From contig JADNRV010000025.1 of NCBI GenBank assembly GCA_015499995.1, positions 248,001 through 312,000 on the forward strand: a stretch of DNA of 64,000 bases, written 5' to 3'. Numbering within the stretch: the first letter of the stretch is position 1; every line of letters starts with the position of its first letter. The notes below the pieces were generated by a model. The model saw only the letters and a program-made list of their open reading frames with translations. It had not been told where the DNA came from and searched no databases. The stretch comes from Flammula alnicola (lineage: Eukaryota > Basidiomycota > Agaricomycetes > Agaricales > Strophariaceae). Shown in pieces: positions 24,901-36,400 of the stretch. The translations under genes were made by a program, and so were the position numbers.

Positions 24901-26329
24901 CATCGAGCTCCATCACAAAGCACAGAGTGTTCTTGGTGAAGCAAACAGTCTCAGGTCTCTTGGGGACCTGTGCATGTACCGAGGTCAGCTTGAGGAGGCT
25001 GAAGCATTATTCAAGAATACCATTGAGCTCTATCACAAAGCACAGAGTGTTCTTGGCGAAGCAAACAGTCTCAATTCTGTCGGGGACTTGTACATGCTAC
25101 GAGGTCAGCTTGACGAGGCTGAAGCATTATTCAAGCGGGCCATCAAGCTCTATCACGAAGTGCAGTGCATTCTTGGTGAAGCAAACTGTCTCAATTCTGT
25201 TGGGGACTTGTACATGCGACGAGATCAGCTTGACAATGCGGAAACATTGTTCAAGCATGCCATCAAACTCCATCACAAAGCACAAAGCATTCTTGGTGAA
25301 GCAAACAGCCTCAGGTCTCTCGGGGACCTGTGCATGCGACGAGATCAGCTCGACAACGCAGAAATACTGTTCAAGCATGCCATTGAGCTCCATCAGAAAG
25401 CACAGAATGTTCTTGGTGAAGCAAACAGTGTCAAGTCTCTCGGGGACCTGTGTATGCGACGAGATCAACTCGACAATGCGGAAACATTGTTCAAGCATGC
25501 CATCGAGCTCTATCACAAAGCACAGGATGTTCTTGGTGAAGCAAACAGTGTCAAGTCTCTTGGGGACCTGTGGATGCACCTAGGTCAGCTTGACGAGGCT
25601 GAAGCGTCGTTCAAGCATGCCATTGTGCTCTATCACAAAGTACAGGATGTTCGTGGTGAAGCAGACAGTCTTAGGTCTCTTGGGGACCTGTACATGCGCC
25701 GAGATCAGCTTGACGGGGCCGAAACATCATTCAAGCATGCCATTGAGCTCTATCACAAAGCACAGGATGTTCTTGGTGAAGCAAACAGTCTCAGGTCTCT
25801 TGGGGACCTGTGGATGCACCAACTTCAGTTTGACGACACTGAAGCACCATTCAAGCGTGCCGTCGAGCTGTATCACAAGGCACAGAGTGTTCTCGGTGAA
25901 GCAAACAGTCTTAGGTCTCTTGGGGACCTGTACATGTGCCGAGATCAACTTGAGGAGGCTGAAATATCGTTCAAGCATGCCATCGAGTTCTCTCGCAAAG
26001 CACAGAGTGTTCTTGGTGAAGCAAACAGTCTCTGGTCTCTCGGGGACCTGCATATGCAACAAGAGCAACTTGAGGAGGCTGAAACATCGTTCAAGTATGC
26101 CATAGAGCTCTATCGGCAAGCACAGGATCTTGAGGGTGAAGCAAAAAGTTCTAGGTCCCTCGGGGACCTGTACATCCGACGAGGTCAGCTCGACGACGCG
26201 GAAACATCGTTCAGGCGTGCCATCGAGCTCTATCGGCAAGCACAGTATCTTGGTGGTGAAGCGGACAGCCGCGCGGCTCTACAGAAATTGCAAATGCAAC
26301 GGACTCAAGGTCTCCTTAGCGCTGCATGA
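21942..26329 (+). CDS. NOD-like receptor: patatin-like phospholipase, NB-ARC ATPase, TPR array
   Basis: An intracellular STAND receptor of the fungal NLR class. Seven exons (21942-22017, 22075-22213, 22272-22511, 22562-23190, 23250-23278, 23331-23365, 23419-26329) join without a frame break into 1352 residues. The patatin domain covers about residues 20-330: oxyanion motif DGGGIRG (26-32), nucleophile elbow GTSTG with Ser69, and a D-A-G triplet with Asp214 followed by NNP, a full Ser-Asp dyad. The nucleotide-binding domain starts after a FGRDAE motif: P-loop GGGGMGKTT (421-429), Walker B VLCLDNFETIW and a GIPLAVKLLASLL motif (GLPL type). The C-terminus (about 823-1343) is 13 TPR-like repeats of exactly 40 residues. 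By analogy with known NLRs, ligand sensing by the repeats would drive ATP-dependent oligomerisation and activate the lipase, giving cell death or incompatibility; the ligand is unknown. The second intron is GC-AG. Confidence 0.92.
24739..26298 (+). repeat. 13 tandem 120-bp repeats encoding TPR units
   Basis: Thirteen direct repeats of exactly 120 bp, with no length variation, encode units of the form R-x-Q-L-(D/E)-x-A-E-x-x-F-K-x-A-I-E-L-Y-H-K-A-Q-x-x-x-G-E-A-x-S-L-x-S-L-G-D-L-x-M. Inner units are very similar in DNA, and units 1, 12 and 13 are the most diverged. Variation concentrates at a few codons per unit, as in other fungal NLR repeat arrays. Confidence 0.92.
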
Positions 26330-26647
26330 AAATATGTAGGACTACCACTTCTGAATCCATGCAGAAGGCTAATACTTAGAATTATATTACAGGATATGTG
26401 CACACACTTTGCCATGTCGCCGCGATAAAGAGACTTGGCAGTGTTCAGTAGTTGTCAATTCGTTCTGTAGTTATTGAGATTTTGGATGATGTGCTGTATT
26501 ATAATGTCGGATGGGAGTATATCATGATAGCGAGTTAAACTAACAGAACACCCTCCCAAGAAAATCACGACGAGGTTGAACGTCCCCTCAGAATGGGGTT
26601 GGCGGTGCCCAAAGCCCGCGCCACACCTGCACCGCCCACGCCCGCCT
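26330..26647. other. Convergent 3' spacer
   Basis: Short gap between the converging NLR gene and the coiled-coil gene on the minus strand. It holds the two 3' ends and nothing else recognisable. Confidence 0.4.
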
Positions 26648-28461
26648 CTATCCTTCTCTGTATCGTGTCCAAAAAATCTTAAGCATATATTCAATCTTCG
26701 GCCACACAGCCGTATACAGCTCCCTGTTCTTATGTTCCACGACCGCCTCCACACCACCTCTTACCTCCTCGACCAGTGGGCGGATGCTCGTTCGCAGCGC
26801 ATCTATAAGGGGCTCTTCGAGCGATTGCAGGAGATAGGACGGCGATGGGAATTTTTGCGGCAACGGAGGGGATGGCGGACGCGTAGTGTAGGCTTTTAGA
26901 GCGGTCATGAGGGTGTCTAGGATATCGGAGCTGGATTGTTGGGCAGCGGTGTAGCTCTGCCTCTCCGTAACGACTTCCTGATCCACCCTATCCACGTTTA
27001 AAAGCATATCCCATATCTCCGTCGCCAGCTCGCCAATCTTGCTGCCCGTACTCGATCTTCGCCTGGATCGCAGCCTCGTCCTCCTCCCTCTTCCTATCCC
27101 GTGCACTCTGCAGCGTCGACAGCATATGCTCAAAGCGAGCGAGTGTTTCAAGGTATTCCTCCAGCTCGCTCTGCGTCGCCGTTGCGCCTTTGTGCTCCTG
27201 TGCTCGCCCCATGGTCGACCCATCAAGCAACTCGGACGCTTGCCGCCGTTTCCGGGTGGGAAGTAGTATTTTGCCGCTCGTGGTGCTCCCAATTGGCTGG
27301 TCAACATCCAATGCCGAACCAGCAACACCGGCACCACCTTCCTCCTCCTCCTCGTCCGAAGAGTCGCCAGGCAGGAAAAGCGCCGAAGGCGGCTTGTACG
27401 TCCTAATATCGCCCAACATCTCCTTCATCTGCTCCACCGTCGTGTTGAGCTCGCTGACGAACTTGACGACCTCAGTGTATTTTTCTGTCCTTTGGTGCGG
27501 TCTGTTGCGGTGCGATGGGTCATGAGGCGGCTTTGAGCAGGAGGTCCTGCGACTGCTTGTAGGACTGCCTCGCTTCGTCGCATCGGAGGCAAGTGCGGTT
27601 AGTTGCATGTCGAGTCGTGCCTTGGCGTCCTTGTTGACAGACGCAGATATCCGGCTCTCCTTGGCTTTCAGAGCTGTTTCATGCTGTTCATCGAGGACAG
27701 CAATACGTTCGCGGGCCTGAGCACAATTGGAAAATATCCTGGAATTCGCAGAGATGGAAAAGAAGGAAAGAAAGTGGGTTAACAAACTTGTTGCACTGAA
27801 AGTAAAATAAATAAATAAAGGGAAGAAAAACGATGCTCGCTCTATCCTTTATTTCCACATCGCCACTTTCTCCTCTGCACTAGGCTCAGATGCAGGCAAC
27901 TTTTGTGTTTCGAGTTTCAAAGATTTCGGAAATTCAGGAAATGGGTAAGGGGGGGCATTGGTGCAGGAGTCTCTGGAAGCAGTGGCATCAGAGCACTGGT
28001 AGAAACGGGTGGGACCTGGACGCGTTAATTAGATACATATAATGACGACAAGTGGATGCAATAGGACTCACATTTGTAGTGGTATTTCCTGGATAATTAG
28101 CTCTGGGTTGCGTTGGAGGTACAGTGATCGAAGAAGAAGGTCCAGTTGGACGAGAAATTGGCGTTTTCGCAAATGATTCTGTTGCATCTGTGGCAGTCGT
28201 GGGTGGAGTTGGGAGTGGGCCTGCGATAGTCAAAGGAGCACTTTTGAGGGATATCGAGGACTGCCCACTTGTAGTGATGGTGCTCATCGCTGATGCAGAA
28301 GCTGGAGGCAGCTGCTCTGTTTAGGTTCGTATTGTTATGCTGATTCTCCTCGACTTCCACTCTGTACCTGTACTCAACATGATACTGTCCTTCCTTGGTC
28401 TCCGCGAATGGCCACCAGACGACCTCGACTCACGCGATGCTCGCGACGGAGATTTCGACAT
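26648..28461 (-). CDS. Uncharacterised coiled-coil protein
   Basis: Not recognised. The model starts at 28461 (MSKSPSRASRESRSSGGHSR) with a Ser/Arg-rich segment, then a Ser/Thr/Pro-rich region (about 28300-28090) and a Pro-rich piece at about 28017-27860. A helical coiled-coil body follows: ARERIAVLDEQHETALKAKE, VVKFVSELNTTVEQMKEMLG, an acidic DSSDEEEEEGG, then SELEEYLETLARFEHMLSTL. It ends with a conserved-looking helical part (IGELATEIWDMLLNVDRVDQ ... WPKIEYMLKIFWTRYREG) and a stop at 26648. Frame breaks occur at the 7-G run 27956-27962 (one base short), around 27540-27590, and at the CCC at 27046-27048 (one base long), so the exact protein is uncertain. The composition suggests a structural or scaffold role, but no function is assigned. 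Confidence 0.5.
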
Positions 28462-28568
28462 CCGCCGACCCCGAGACACGGTCGTCGAGAATTGTCGTCC
28501 TTAAAATCACGAGTACGGCCGTAGACTAGACTAGAGGGAGCTATTGGACTCCGTGGATGTACGTATTG

Positions 28569-29202
28569 CTAAGATTTGTTCGGGCTGGGCAGAAGTATTG
28601 ACAGATCCGCATCCTCCTCGCCTATGTGGAACTTGTCGATGGCGGACTTGACGGAGGAAGCCAGGTGAGACCGTCGACGTGGAGTGCCAGGCGATGATGA
28701 AGGATGTCGAGAAGGCGATGAATGGGAAGGACCGGGGGCTGCAGAGAGCGGGATCTTTGAAGAGAATCGGACGTGTTGCGCGTGCTCTGAAGCAAGCGAC
28801 TTGGCTTCAGGCCTCAGGCCTCAGGTTCCATGGAAGGCGACCTCGGAAAGAGCGAGCCTGGCATTGTCATGGAAGGCCTGCGCTTGAGGGCTGATGGCAG
28901 AGGAGAGGGAGAACGGCAAGATCCGTTTGACCCATGTTCTTCTGTATCATGGACAATCAGGAATTCGAATAGAGTATTGAAGGCGATATGAGATAATTAC
29001 CGTCTTCCGAAAATTCTACAGCATGGCGCCTCTTCTCTTTTTGCGAACCGGCTTTGTTCCTTGGCGGGGGTGGGTTGGGAGACGCGCTTTGGCGATGTTG
29101 GTCGCGTCTTCGAGTGCGTTTTCGAGGGGTTGATTTATCGTTCCGTTTTATGAGAGAATCGACATGACTTTGGTCTGAAATTTCAGAGTCATAATCGATC
29201 AT
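28569..29202 (-). CDS. Uncharacterised basic Ser/Pro-rich protein with a repeat-induced frame break
   Basis: Not recognised. It starts at 29202 (MIDYDSEISDQSHVDSLIKR), is strongly basic (TPRKRTRRRDQHRQS, a likely nuclear signal) and Pro/Ser rich. After an intron (donor near 28998, acceptor near 28950) it continues EEHGSNGSCRSPSPLPSALK. Downstream of MEPEA the frame is lost at a heptanucleotide repeat (28806-28825), and the continuing coding sequence in another frame ends VKSAIDKFHIGEEDADLSIL ... PNKS at 28569. The pieces RHAVEF and HVRF resemble protein-phosphatase-1 docking (RVxF) motifs; this is only a suggestion. It lies just upstream of the coiled-coil gene on the same strand. Confidence 0.45.
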
Positions 29203-30119
29203 CCTCGATTCTATATTTGTTGCGACTGGAGGGGAGGTACATAGAGTATACTACCGGGTCCACCTTGGCTCTGGGCACCCCGCCGGTTACCCCCCGTTCG
29301 AGGGTCGGGCACGTACCCAGTTGAATACACGATCCACCAGTGAAGTCCGGTTTCTCAACCCCCGGTCGGGCCTTTAGCCGTGCATGGCCCCAATCGGGGA
29401 TTTTTCCATAATGATGGCCCCGGTCCAACCCCGGTCTCACAATTTACGGGCCACAAGCCTACAAAGCTTGAGTTTTTATTATAGAAAAAATGGTAGACAA
29501 CATTAAGATCTTAATTTCTATGTGTTTCTTAATACCTACGTCAATAACTAGTGTGTTCACGGCACCCAGGACCAACCCAGGACATCGTTAGGGATTAGGG
29601 AAAGACGGCCCGACATTTCAGACTCCGCTTGACCACATCGACTGTTATCTAACACGGTTAATCTCTGTTCTCGACGCCCATCTCCGCTCATCGCGCCACC
29701 CGCTCCCCAAAAAAACTAATGCACGAAGGTAAGTATGTAATATTCAACATATCTAATACATTTTTACTAACATGTAATGACTTTTTACATAGGCAATCCC
29801 TACTCAAAACACAGGAACCGCGGCCGTGTGTCCCTCCCCTCGAATGAGGGATGTGGGCCGGCTATTTTTGAGGCATGGATGAAGGAGAGGGGGGGGAGAA
29901 ACACAGGGGGACCCGTGAAGTGGGAGGCCCGTGCAGTTATGAGTCGTGTTGCCAACGACGATGCTAACTCCACCCGATTCACGCAGGTCCCAGACCTTGT
30001 CCCTCTCCGTTGTGTTTCGCCTCGCTACGCACACCCAAAGAACCCTCGCCACCCCAAGAACCCTCGCAATCAACGACCGCAAGTGCAGACCCTTGCTACC
30101 ACCTACCAATCACCATGAC

Positions 30120-30194
30120 GTGGCTATGGAGGGCGAGACGAGATGTGGCTACGGAGGGCGAGACGAGATATGGCTAAGGAAGGTGAGATGAGAC
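30120..30194 (+). repeat. Three tandem 25-bp repeats
   Basis: Three direct copies of a 25-bp unit of the form (G/A)TGGCTAnGGAGGGCGAGA then CGAGAT. Copies one and two differ at one base and copy three is more diverged. The array directly abuts the long hairpin at 30196-30233. Confidence 0.9.
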
Positions 30195-30195
30195 A

Positions 30196-30233
30196 AGTAA
30201 CGAGGGAAGGACATACGTCCTTCCCTCGTTACT
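30196..30233. repeat. Perfect 17-bp inverted repeat with 4-nt loop
   Basis: The arm AGTAACGAGGGAAGGAC is followed by ATAC and its exact reverse complement. The pairing resumes further out: GGTGAGATGAGAC at 30182-30194 pairs, with one G-T mismatch, with GTCTCATCTTACC at about 30243-30255. The potential hairpin is therefore about 70 nt long. Confidence 0.95.
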
Positions 30234-30273
30234 ATGTTGCTCGTCTCATCTTACCCTCGTTGCATGTATCAGA

Positions 30274-30309
30274 GAGCACACGACAAGACGCTCATCTTGT
30301 CGTGTGTTC
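30274..30309. repeat. 15-bp inverted repeat with 6-nt loop
   Basis: GAGCACACGACAAGA, a six-base loop, then TCTTGTCGTGTGTTC. All positions pair if one G-T wobble is allowed. It lies 40 bases after the previous hairpin. Confidence 0.9.
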
Positions 30310-31148
30310 TTTCATTCTCTTTCATTGTCTACTTCAGGACAGCAGCGAGGACAGAGAATGAACGTCGTCAGTGGTCATCTCTCTCTGTTTCTTCGCTGCT
30401 TGCCCAAGCACCTGTGTAGAATCATGACCTCATTCCTGGCATAGATAATTGATATTTTATTATTTTATTCTCTGTGTACTATTACCTGCAGTGTAATCAC
30501 CCGAACCCAAGCCTTTTTCCACATGAAGGCTTTAATTAAGGCTTTAAAATAAATATTCCACAGGTAGATACAAATAGTGGATAGAAAATAAGGCAAGAAG
30601 AAGGACACTGAAGAGAAAAGGACTACGAGCAGGGCGGGGTGCCCAGAGCGTGACGCGCGAGTGACGGACGCGTAACCGCCGCGCCAAAAAGGCGGGTGTC
30701 CAGGAGTCACGTGATGTAACCGACGTCACCCGGGGCATCTGAGATACATAAGTATAGTCGCTGATTCCCAAAAGAGTCAGGAGGGCTTGGTTGACCGTGG
30801 GAGATGTCGGCAGCGTCGGCAATATGCTTCCTGCCTACCAAAACTGCCCACAGAATAAAAGCCGCTTCTATTCTTCATCCAAGTTAGAAACCTAAACGTG
30901 GTCCTTAGCAAGCGCAAAGCCGAATTAGTCATTTGGAGATACTTAGAGACCAGAGACGAAGTGGGACGTTCGAATTCGTTACAGGTCACCAGTTTTCTCA
31001 TTCACTGCATAAAATATTCTACGAAGTACGACCATAAGCCAGGCTGCTCGAATATCATTGAACGGCCCCCTGTTCCTGCCTTTACTATGGCTCTGGACAA
31101 GTCGTTATATAGTCTCGTAGATCTGCAAGCTGCTATGGAACACGTCTA

Positions 31149-33247
31149 TTATATTTTCGCGAACCACACCTCTGCACCATCTTTTCCTTTCCCACCTGGT
31201 GTTCGTGAATCGGGGCCCTCCTTTCCCCAAAATCCGCCTTTGAAGGCTAAACCCTCTTCGTCTCCATGAACCCATTCCACCTCAAAATGAGAATCGAATC
31301 CAACCAACAAATCTCCTTTGGTTGCTTCGTCACCGTAACCCTCGCGTTTGCGGACATCTGCATTGGACCAAAGGATGGAAACATTAAATAAGTTCTCAGA
31401 GAAGTGACTTAACCGTAAATGGGTAGCAAAGGTGCATTTCCAGGGAATAATGTAAGTCGGTATTGAGAGATTGGAGGCGCCGAGGATGCGTTGAACGGGG
31501 TAGGAGTCTAAAAGCGTGTTGCAGATTGCATGGGCCTCCTTCTGAATGGAATGCAGGGGCAATGAGGAAACTGTCTCTGGTACAAGACACGGTTGAAGAA
31601 CTCCGTAGGTGGGATGGCTGAATGTTCGCTCAGCGAGGGAAGAAAATGGTGCAGTTGGGAACCTGGGTGGTGATGGTCGAGGTGTAACTTGTTGAGCCTT
31701 TTTAACAGAGTCGTTGTAAAGTTTCTCGAATCTATAGTACATAAGAGAGTTTTTGGATGAATATTGATTCTGAATGGAAAATGAGATGATATGCATACCT
31801 ATCATCCCAGTCTAGTTCTTTGAGCCCCAGAATTTCATCCGCAATACGGAACTTAACGGCCTCGGAGATAATATCACCACTGTCGTCATTTGACAGGGTA
31901 ATAATACCGAGATTACTGTTGGGAAAACGCGCGACTTGCGTCTTATATCCAGGAAGGCTCCCTCCGTGCTCGATTATGTCATGGCCTTGGTACGAGTATC
32001 TCCACTGGCCAGCACCATACACCCTAGGGCTCTTTAAATAGTTGTTAAAAACTCTTAGTAATATGAGGAACAAAAGATCGCTCACGATTTCTGGGAATTC
32101 CGGTTTCCCGTTAGAGACGGATCGTCCATAAGCAACATGCTCGACGACTTCCTCGGGTATGATTGTTTCATTCGTATAAGGGTGGCGCCCTTTATTTAAG
32201 AGCGTCGACACCCAAATTGCCTGTAAATAATCATTTTTGTGAGCCGCGTTATACAGGTGCAACATGCATGAAGACATGCCAACTCTCGCGCTGAGGTTAA
32301 GACACCACCAGCTCCAGCCAATGTTCCTTCTTCGCCGGGCCGTTGGAAATATGGGACAGTAGGCATCAATGTCCCATTTTTTCCCTTGGTGAGATCTTGC
32401 ATGTCCCACTGAAACCCATGCGCAAGCGTTCCTTGGGCTTCAGCTTCTGCGACTGAATACGTGGATGAGGTCATATTGAGTGGGTCGAAGAGATGTTGTG
32501 CAATGTACGATTCATAGCTTTGGTTGAGGAGAATTGAGGGCAGATAAGACAACGTTTCGTACATCAGGTTGTTGTATTGGAATGTCTCGCGGAATTCGGC
32601 CGATGGTCGAAGGTAGCGCAACATCGAAATCTATAATATTGACTTCAGTCATCGAACGGAAAAGAAACTGTTGAAGGAGATAATACCATCTCTGAGACGC
32701 CTCCTTTGCGATGAATACCAGAGAAGTCGTGTCTAGGCATACCTGTCCGATGGGAGAGCATATCCTGCAGACTCACTCCTTTGTCCATCTCCTCGTCCAT
32801 TAATCCCCATTCCGGGATCAAATCGCGGATTTTCGTGGACCACTTGATTTCATTACCCCTCTCCTCCGCCAAAGTCTTGTTAGAAATAAGGAGTCCAACG
32901 GAAAATGCCAGGACAAGCTTGCTATTGGATGCGATAGCAAACACTGAGTCGGGGGTCATGAGCGAACCATCACCTTTAGCGATGCCATATGCGCCAAACT
33001 CATGTCGCCATCCATTCGGTGCGGTATCGTCTTTCCGCACGACGGCGACCGATAGACCAGACGAGTTCCATTTAGTCAGCAATGTTTGAATGTACTCTTC
33101 CGTGCGCTGTGAGATGAGTGTTCCTTGCGCGCCAGAGCATGATGAAGTAGACGCTGGAGGCCCGTTCTCGAGCTTCAGTGGAAGTTGCAAAGCGTGACAC
33201 TGCGCGACAAGAGTTGATATAAGAAAGATGCCAGTGTATAGTTTCAT
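31149..33247 (-). CDS. Secreted serine beta-lactamase-like hydrolase
   Basis: A member of the class C beta-lactamase/penicillin-binding-protein-like serine hydrolases; fungal members are esterases or peptidases rather than resistance enzymes. The Met at 33247 gives a signal peptide (MKLYTGIFLISTLVAQCHAL). The catalytic motif SxxK is SNSK at residues 107-110. The Tyr motif is YNN in FQYNNLMYETL, and the third motif is HGG in DIIEHGGSLPGY. Exons on the minus strand include 33247-about 32688, then 32634 down to a GC-AG intron (32221-32279), and further exons to 31149. After the catalytic domain a C-terminal part of about 200 residues (VPETVSSLPLHSIQKEA ... SHFEVEWVHGDE) resembles the beta-sandwich tail often fused to this family. 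Several N-x-S/T sites fit secretion. No frame breaks are seen. Confidence 0.88.
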
Positions 33248-33426
33248 GTCCGAAGTTATATGGGTGCTAACAAGTCGATGTTGACGTCGTGGGAGATGTC
33301 GACTTGGATACAAGACCAAGACGCCGCCGGACGGGGCTAAGCGGCGAGCGCATGATCCATGACACCTTGGGAAATTTAGTCTTATCTTATCATCCAGACT
33401 TGCCAAATGCATCCGCCAGGTTGGAT

Positions 33427-36400
33427 TCATCTTCGAAAATTCCAGTCGAACAAAGACTGAAAGTTAGATGCCATTTTGTTGTCGAACAGGCGCTCCGAGT
33501 CCCCTAAGGAAAACATCATCCGAGAACCGATTAAATTAAGACGAACAAAAGGATCACAATCTACAAATATCATATACTCGAAGTCGGAGACGCGAATTGC
33601 TGCTATTAATTTTCGTAGATATTCCATGACTAAAGGAAGGAACGTAGTTAGCCATGATCCAACAAGATCAAAGGGAAGAAAAAAAGGCTTACCTTTCGCC
33701 ATTCCAAGCCCTTGTGCTCCCCTATCGGACCCAAGATTCCAAACGCTACTGCCTTGAACCACCAGAAAGTGAAGATCAGGATCGTCGACAGGAGCCCGAA
33801 TATAATGGCTTTTGTTTTCGTGGTGTATCGCTTTGATGAGAAGATGAAGTGGTCCAGTAAATGTGAGAACATCAGGACCGCGAAGTACAAAGTCGGTAGC
33901 TGAGAGGTTTAACGAAAGTTAGATAAGGTATCAATCAGTACATAGGCGCAGAAAACGCACGTAATGGTGAAGATAGGTCACACGTCCCATAATGAGGAAA
34001 GGTACTGCGACAAATGTCAGTCATCAATACCAAGTGGCGAGGACACGTAACTCACCGAAGTGGAATGCCCAACCAAAGAACGCGATCTTGCCAACGTAGA
34101 GGAAGTGGTCCCATTCACCTATGAGAGACTTAGTATCGTCAATGGATCAAGGATAGGAAAAAGGCTTACGAGCGTCCATGTCGATATACTTCCTCTGCGC
34201 CCTCAACAAATACACTCCCAGGGAGACAAAAGCCACGCCCAAGCTGATCGTGCTTCCCCACCAGATGATGGGATTGCCCATGAGATAATATTTGATCTGA
34301 CTATCGCTCCAACCACACATCCGGAGACCGAGGTGAAGGAAAGGCCAGTCGAGCGGCTTGGAAGCCAAAACGTCTTCCTTATCTGGGTCAGGAACGAGAG
34401 CGTTGTTGGACGTCATCATGGCGACGTTGAGGTGCCAGAAATCGCGCAGGAAAGGTGATCTGTAGAACTTGGTATCACCAGCGGGAACTGTTACACCAAG
34501 TTCGTGTTAGATTGCGGAAAGGATGGACATGCTGAAGAGGAGACGTACGTCGATCATTCCAATGGCTCTCAACATTCCAGTAGGTATGGATATCCTTGGG
34601 ATTATTCTCCTTATCACAGCTGACCTCAACTTGCTTGAAACCCCACTGTGGCAAAATAGCATTCGCAGCGCGAAGATAGCATCCAAGGGCCTGGTGCTTG
34701 AACCTCAGACGCGTCGTAAGCGAATGAATCTTGTCGACCTTCGTGCGCTTGATATCGTCCACAACCTCGACCTGCCAGTAATCGTGGTTGTCTCCAATTG
34801 TTTCGTTTCCGTAACACGACACCTCGTAGTTGAGCTTTGTGACGGGCGCCAGCACGGTGTGCGAGTGAAGGTTACGCGTGGTTGCAACATGACGAAGTCT
34901 GATGACGTCACCGTGCTGAAGGAATTTCATTTCACCGTTAGGATTGTAAGGAGGTTCATCCCAGCGAGGTTGGATGGTCCATTCATTGTTGTTGTCCTTG
35001 TAGTGATAACAAGTGACCTGTTGTTGACTGGATCCAACGGGATACGTCTGCACGTGCGAATGGAGAAGACCTCCTCCCCAACCCATGTTTTTGAGAGTAA
35101 CCTTAGAGCCGTAAGCAATTTCTAGAGACAGAGGTCAAGATCATTATGATGGAATGAGACGGCAATACTTACCGAGAGGGTTTCTCGCGAAATCATTTCC
35201 CTCGAGGTTGGCTTGGAAAAGAGAGCTCATCTGCGCGTCTCCAGGGCCTGTGTGGTTAAGAATCATGAAGTGAATCTTGAAGGAGGCCATGAAAACGAGG
35301 ATAGGGACAATGATGAGACACAGTATGCGTGCGCCCCAGTGATTGGCTTGTTCGCGCTGGGAAAGGAATTGAACATCTAACCAGAGAGAAACAACTTGAC
35401 AAGTCTTACCCAAGTCATTCTGTTATCTCCAAACTTGTCCCAAAGATCCTCGATGGTGTAGAGGCCGACCAGAGCAGTGACGAAGAGGCCAATCATTTTC
35501 ACGCTATAGAGGTTAGCTATGGAGTTTCGTCACCGAAGAAGAGTGATAAATACCTGGTAACTGCACCAATCGAGACACCAGTAAGGAATAACCACAACCA
35601 CCAGTCGATGGAAAACGATCTAATTATGTTATTGATGAGGCCGAAGGATCATCGGAATTGGGGTTTCACTTACTGATATTGTTGGTTATGAAATTTTGTT
35701 AAACAGAAAACCGAAAGGAATGTGAAGAACAGAAGCATAGAGTCGAGGAGGATAAACCGGGATATGCATAGCCAGCCCACGTCTATACGATATAATTAAC
35801 TCATCGATAAGTAGTGAAACCACAACGAACTCACCAAGTAGGACCATCATAGCAGTAAGATGGCAAGCCCACTGGCTCATGCCCAACTCGACAGCGGTGT
35901 ACCAGGCCAAAGGAACCATACCGACGCCGAACGTGGCAAGCATAACACGCATAGCGACATATGGGACAGAGTCGGGATATGCTTCCCCGCTCTTGAACTC
36001 GAATGAGCCATCATAGCCAGCCAGCAGACCCGCGAGTCCTACGAGCATTTTCCCGAGTGGAGGATGGACATCGAAGTAGAACTCGCGTTTGAGGTAATGC
36101 GAGCCAAACTTGCCGAAGTGGGCCTCGTCCCAGACGACGACGTTGGATGCACCGATTTTGTGGAAGCGTGTCCAACAGGAAAGGAGTGTGTAGATTATGG
36201 GTGGGACATGTTCGAGGTTTTGATAGAAGAATTCTTTCTGAAGGTCGCCAAAGCATTAGCAGCATATTCAAGCCAGTCAGGAAATGACCACTTACTAGTG
36301 ACGTTGGAGGTGGTAATGGAGGTTGGGGCAGGCGACCGCTACCCAGATGAGCAGAAGTAGGACGAACTTTGTTGTACACGTTTTTGCCCTGGTCGTCGTA

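Larger units (their letters stand above)
29203..31148. other. Repeat- and hairpin-rich intergenic region
   Basis: This has several unusual tracts. At 29230-29450 a GC-rich block with many CCGG/GGTCGG clusters looks like non-coding mobile-element remnant. At 29800-30110 there is another GC-rich block without a good ORF. At 30120-30309 lie tandem repeats and two hairpins (separate entries). At 30620-30730 there is a CpG-rich block. No protein-coding gene is supported. Confidence 0.4.

Noticed and set aside
24777..26239. Long ORFs on the other plus frames and on the minus strand across the TPR array
   Set aside because: They repeat every 120 bp because the DNA repeats; only the frame with P-loop and TPR sense has independent domain support.
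29588..29601. Two TTAGGG-like words (possible interstitial telomere repeat)
   Set aside because: Only two imperfect copies; expected by chance.
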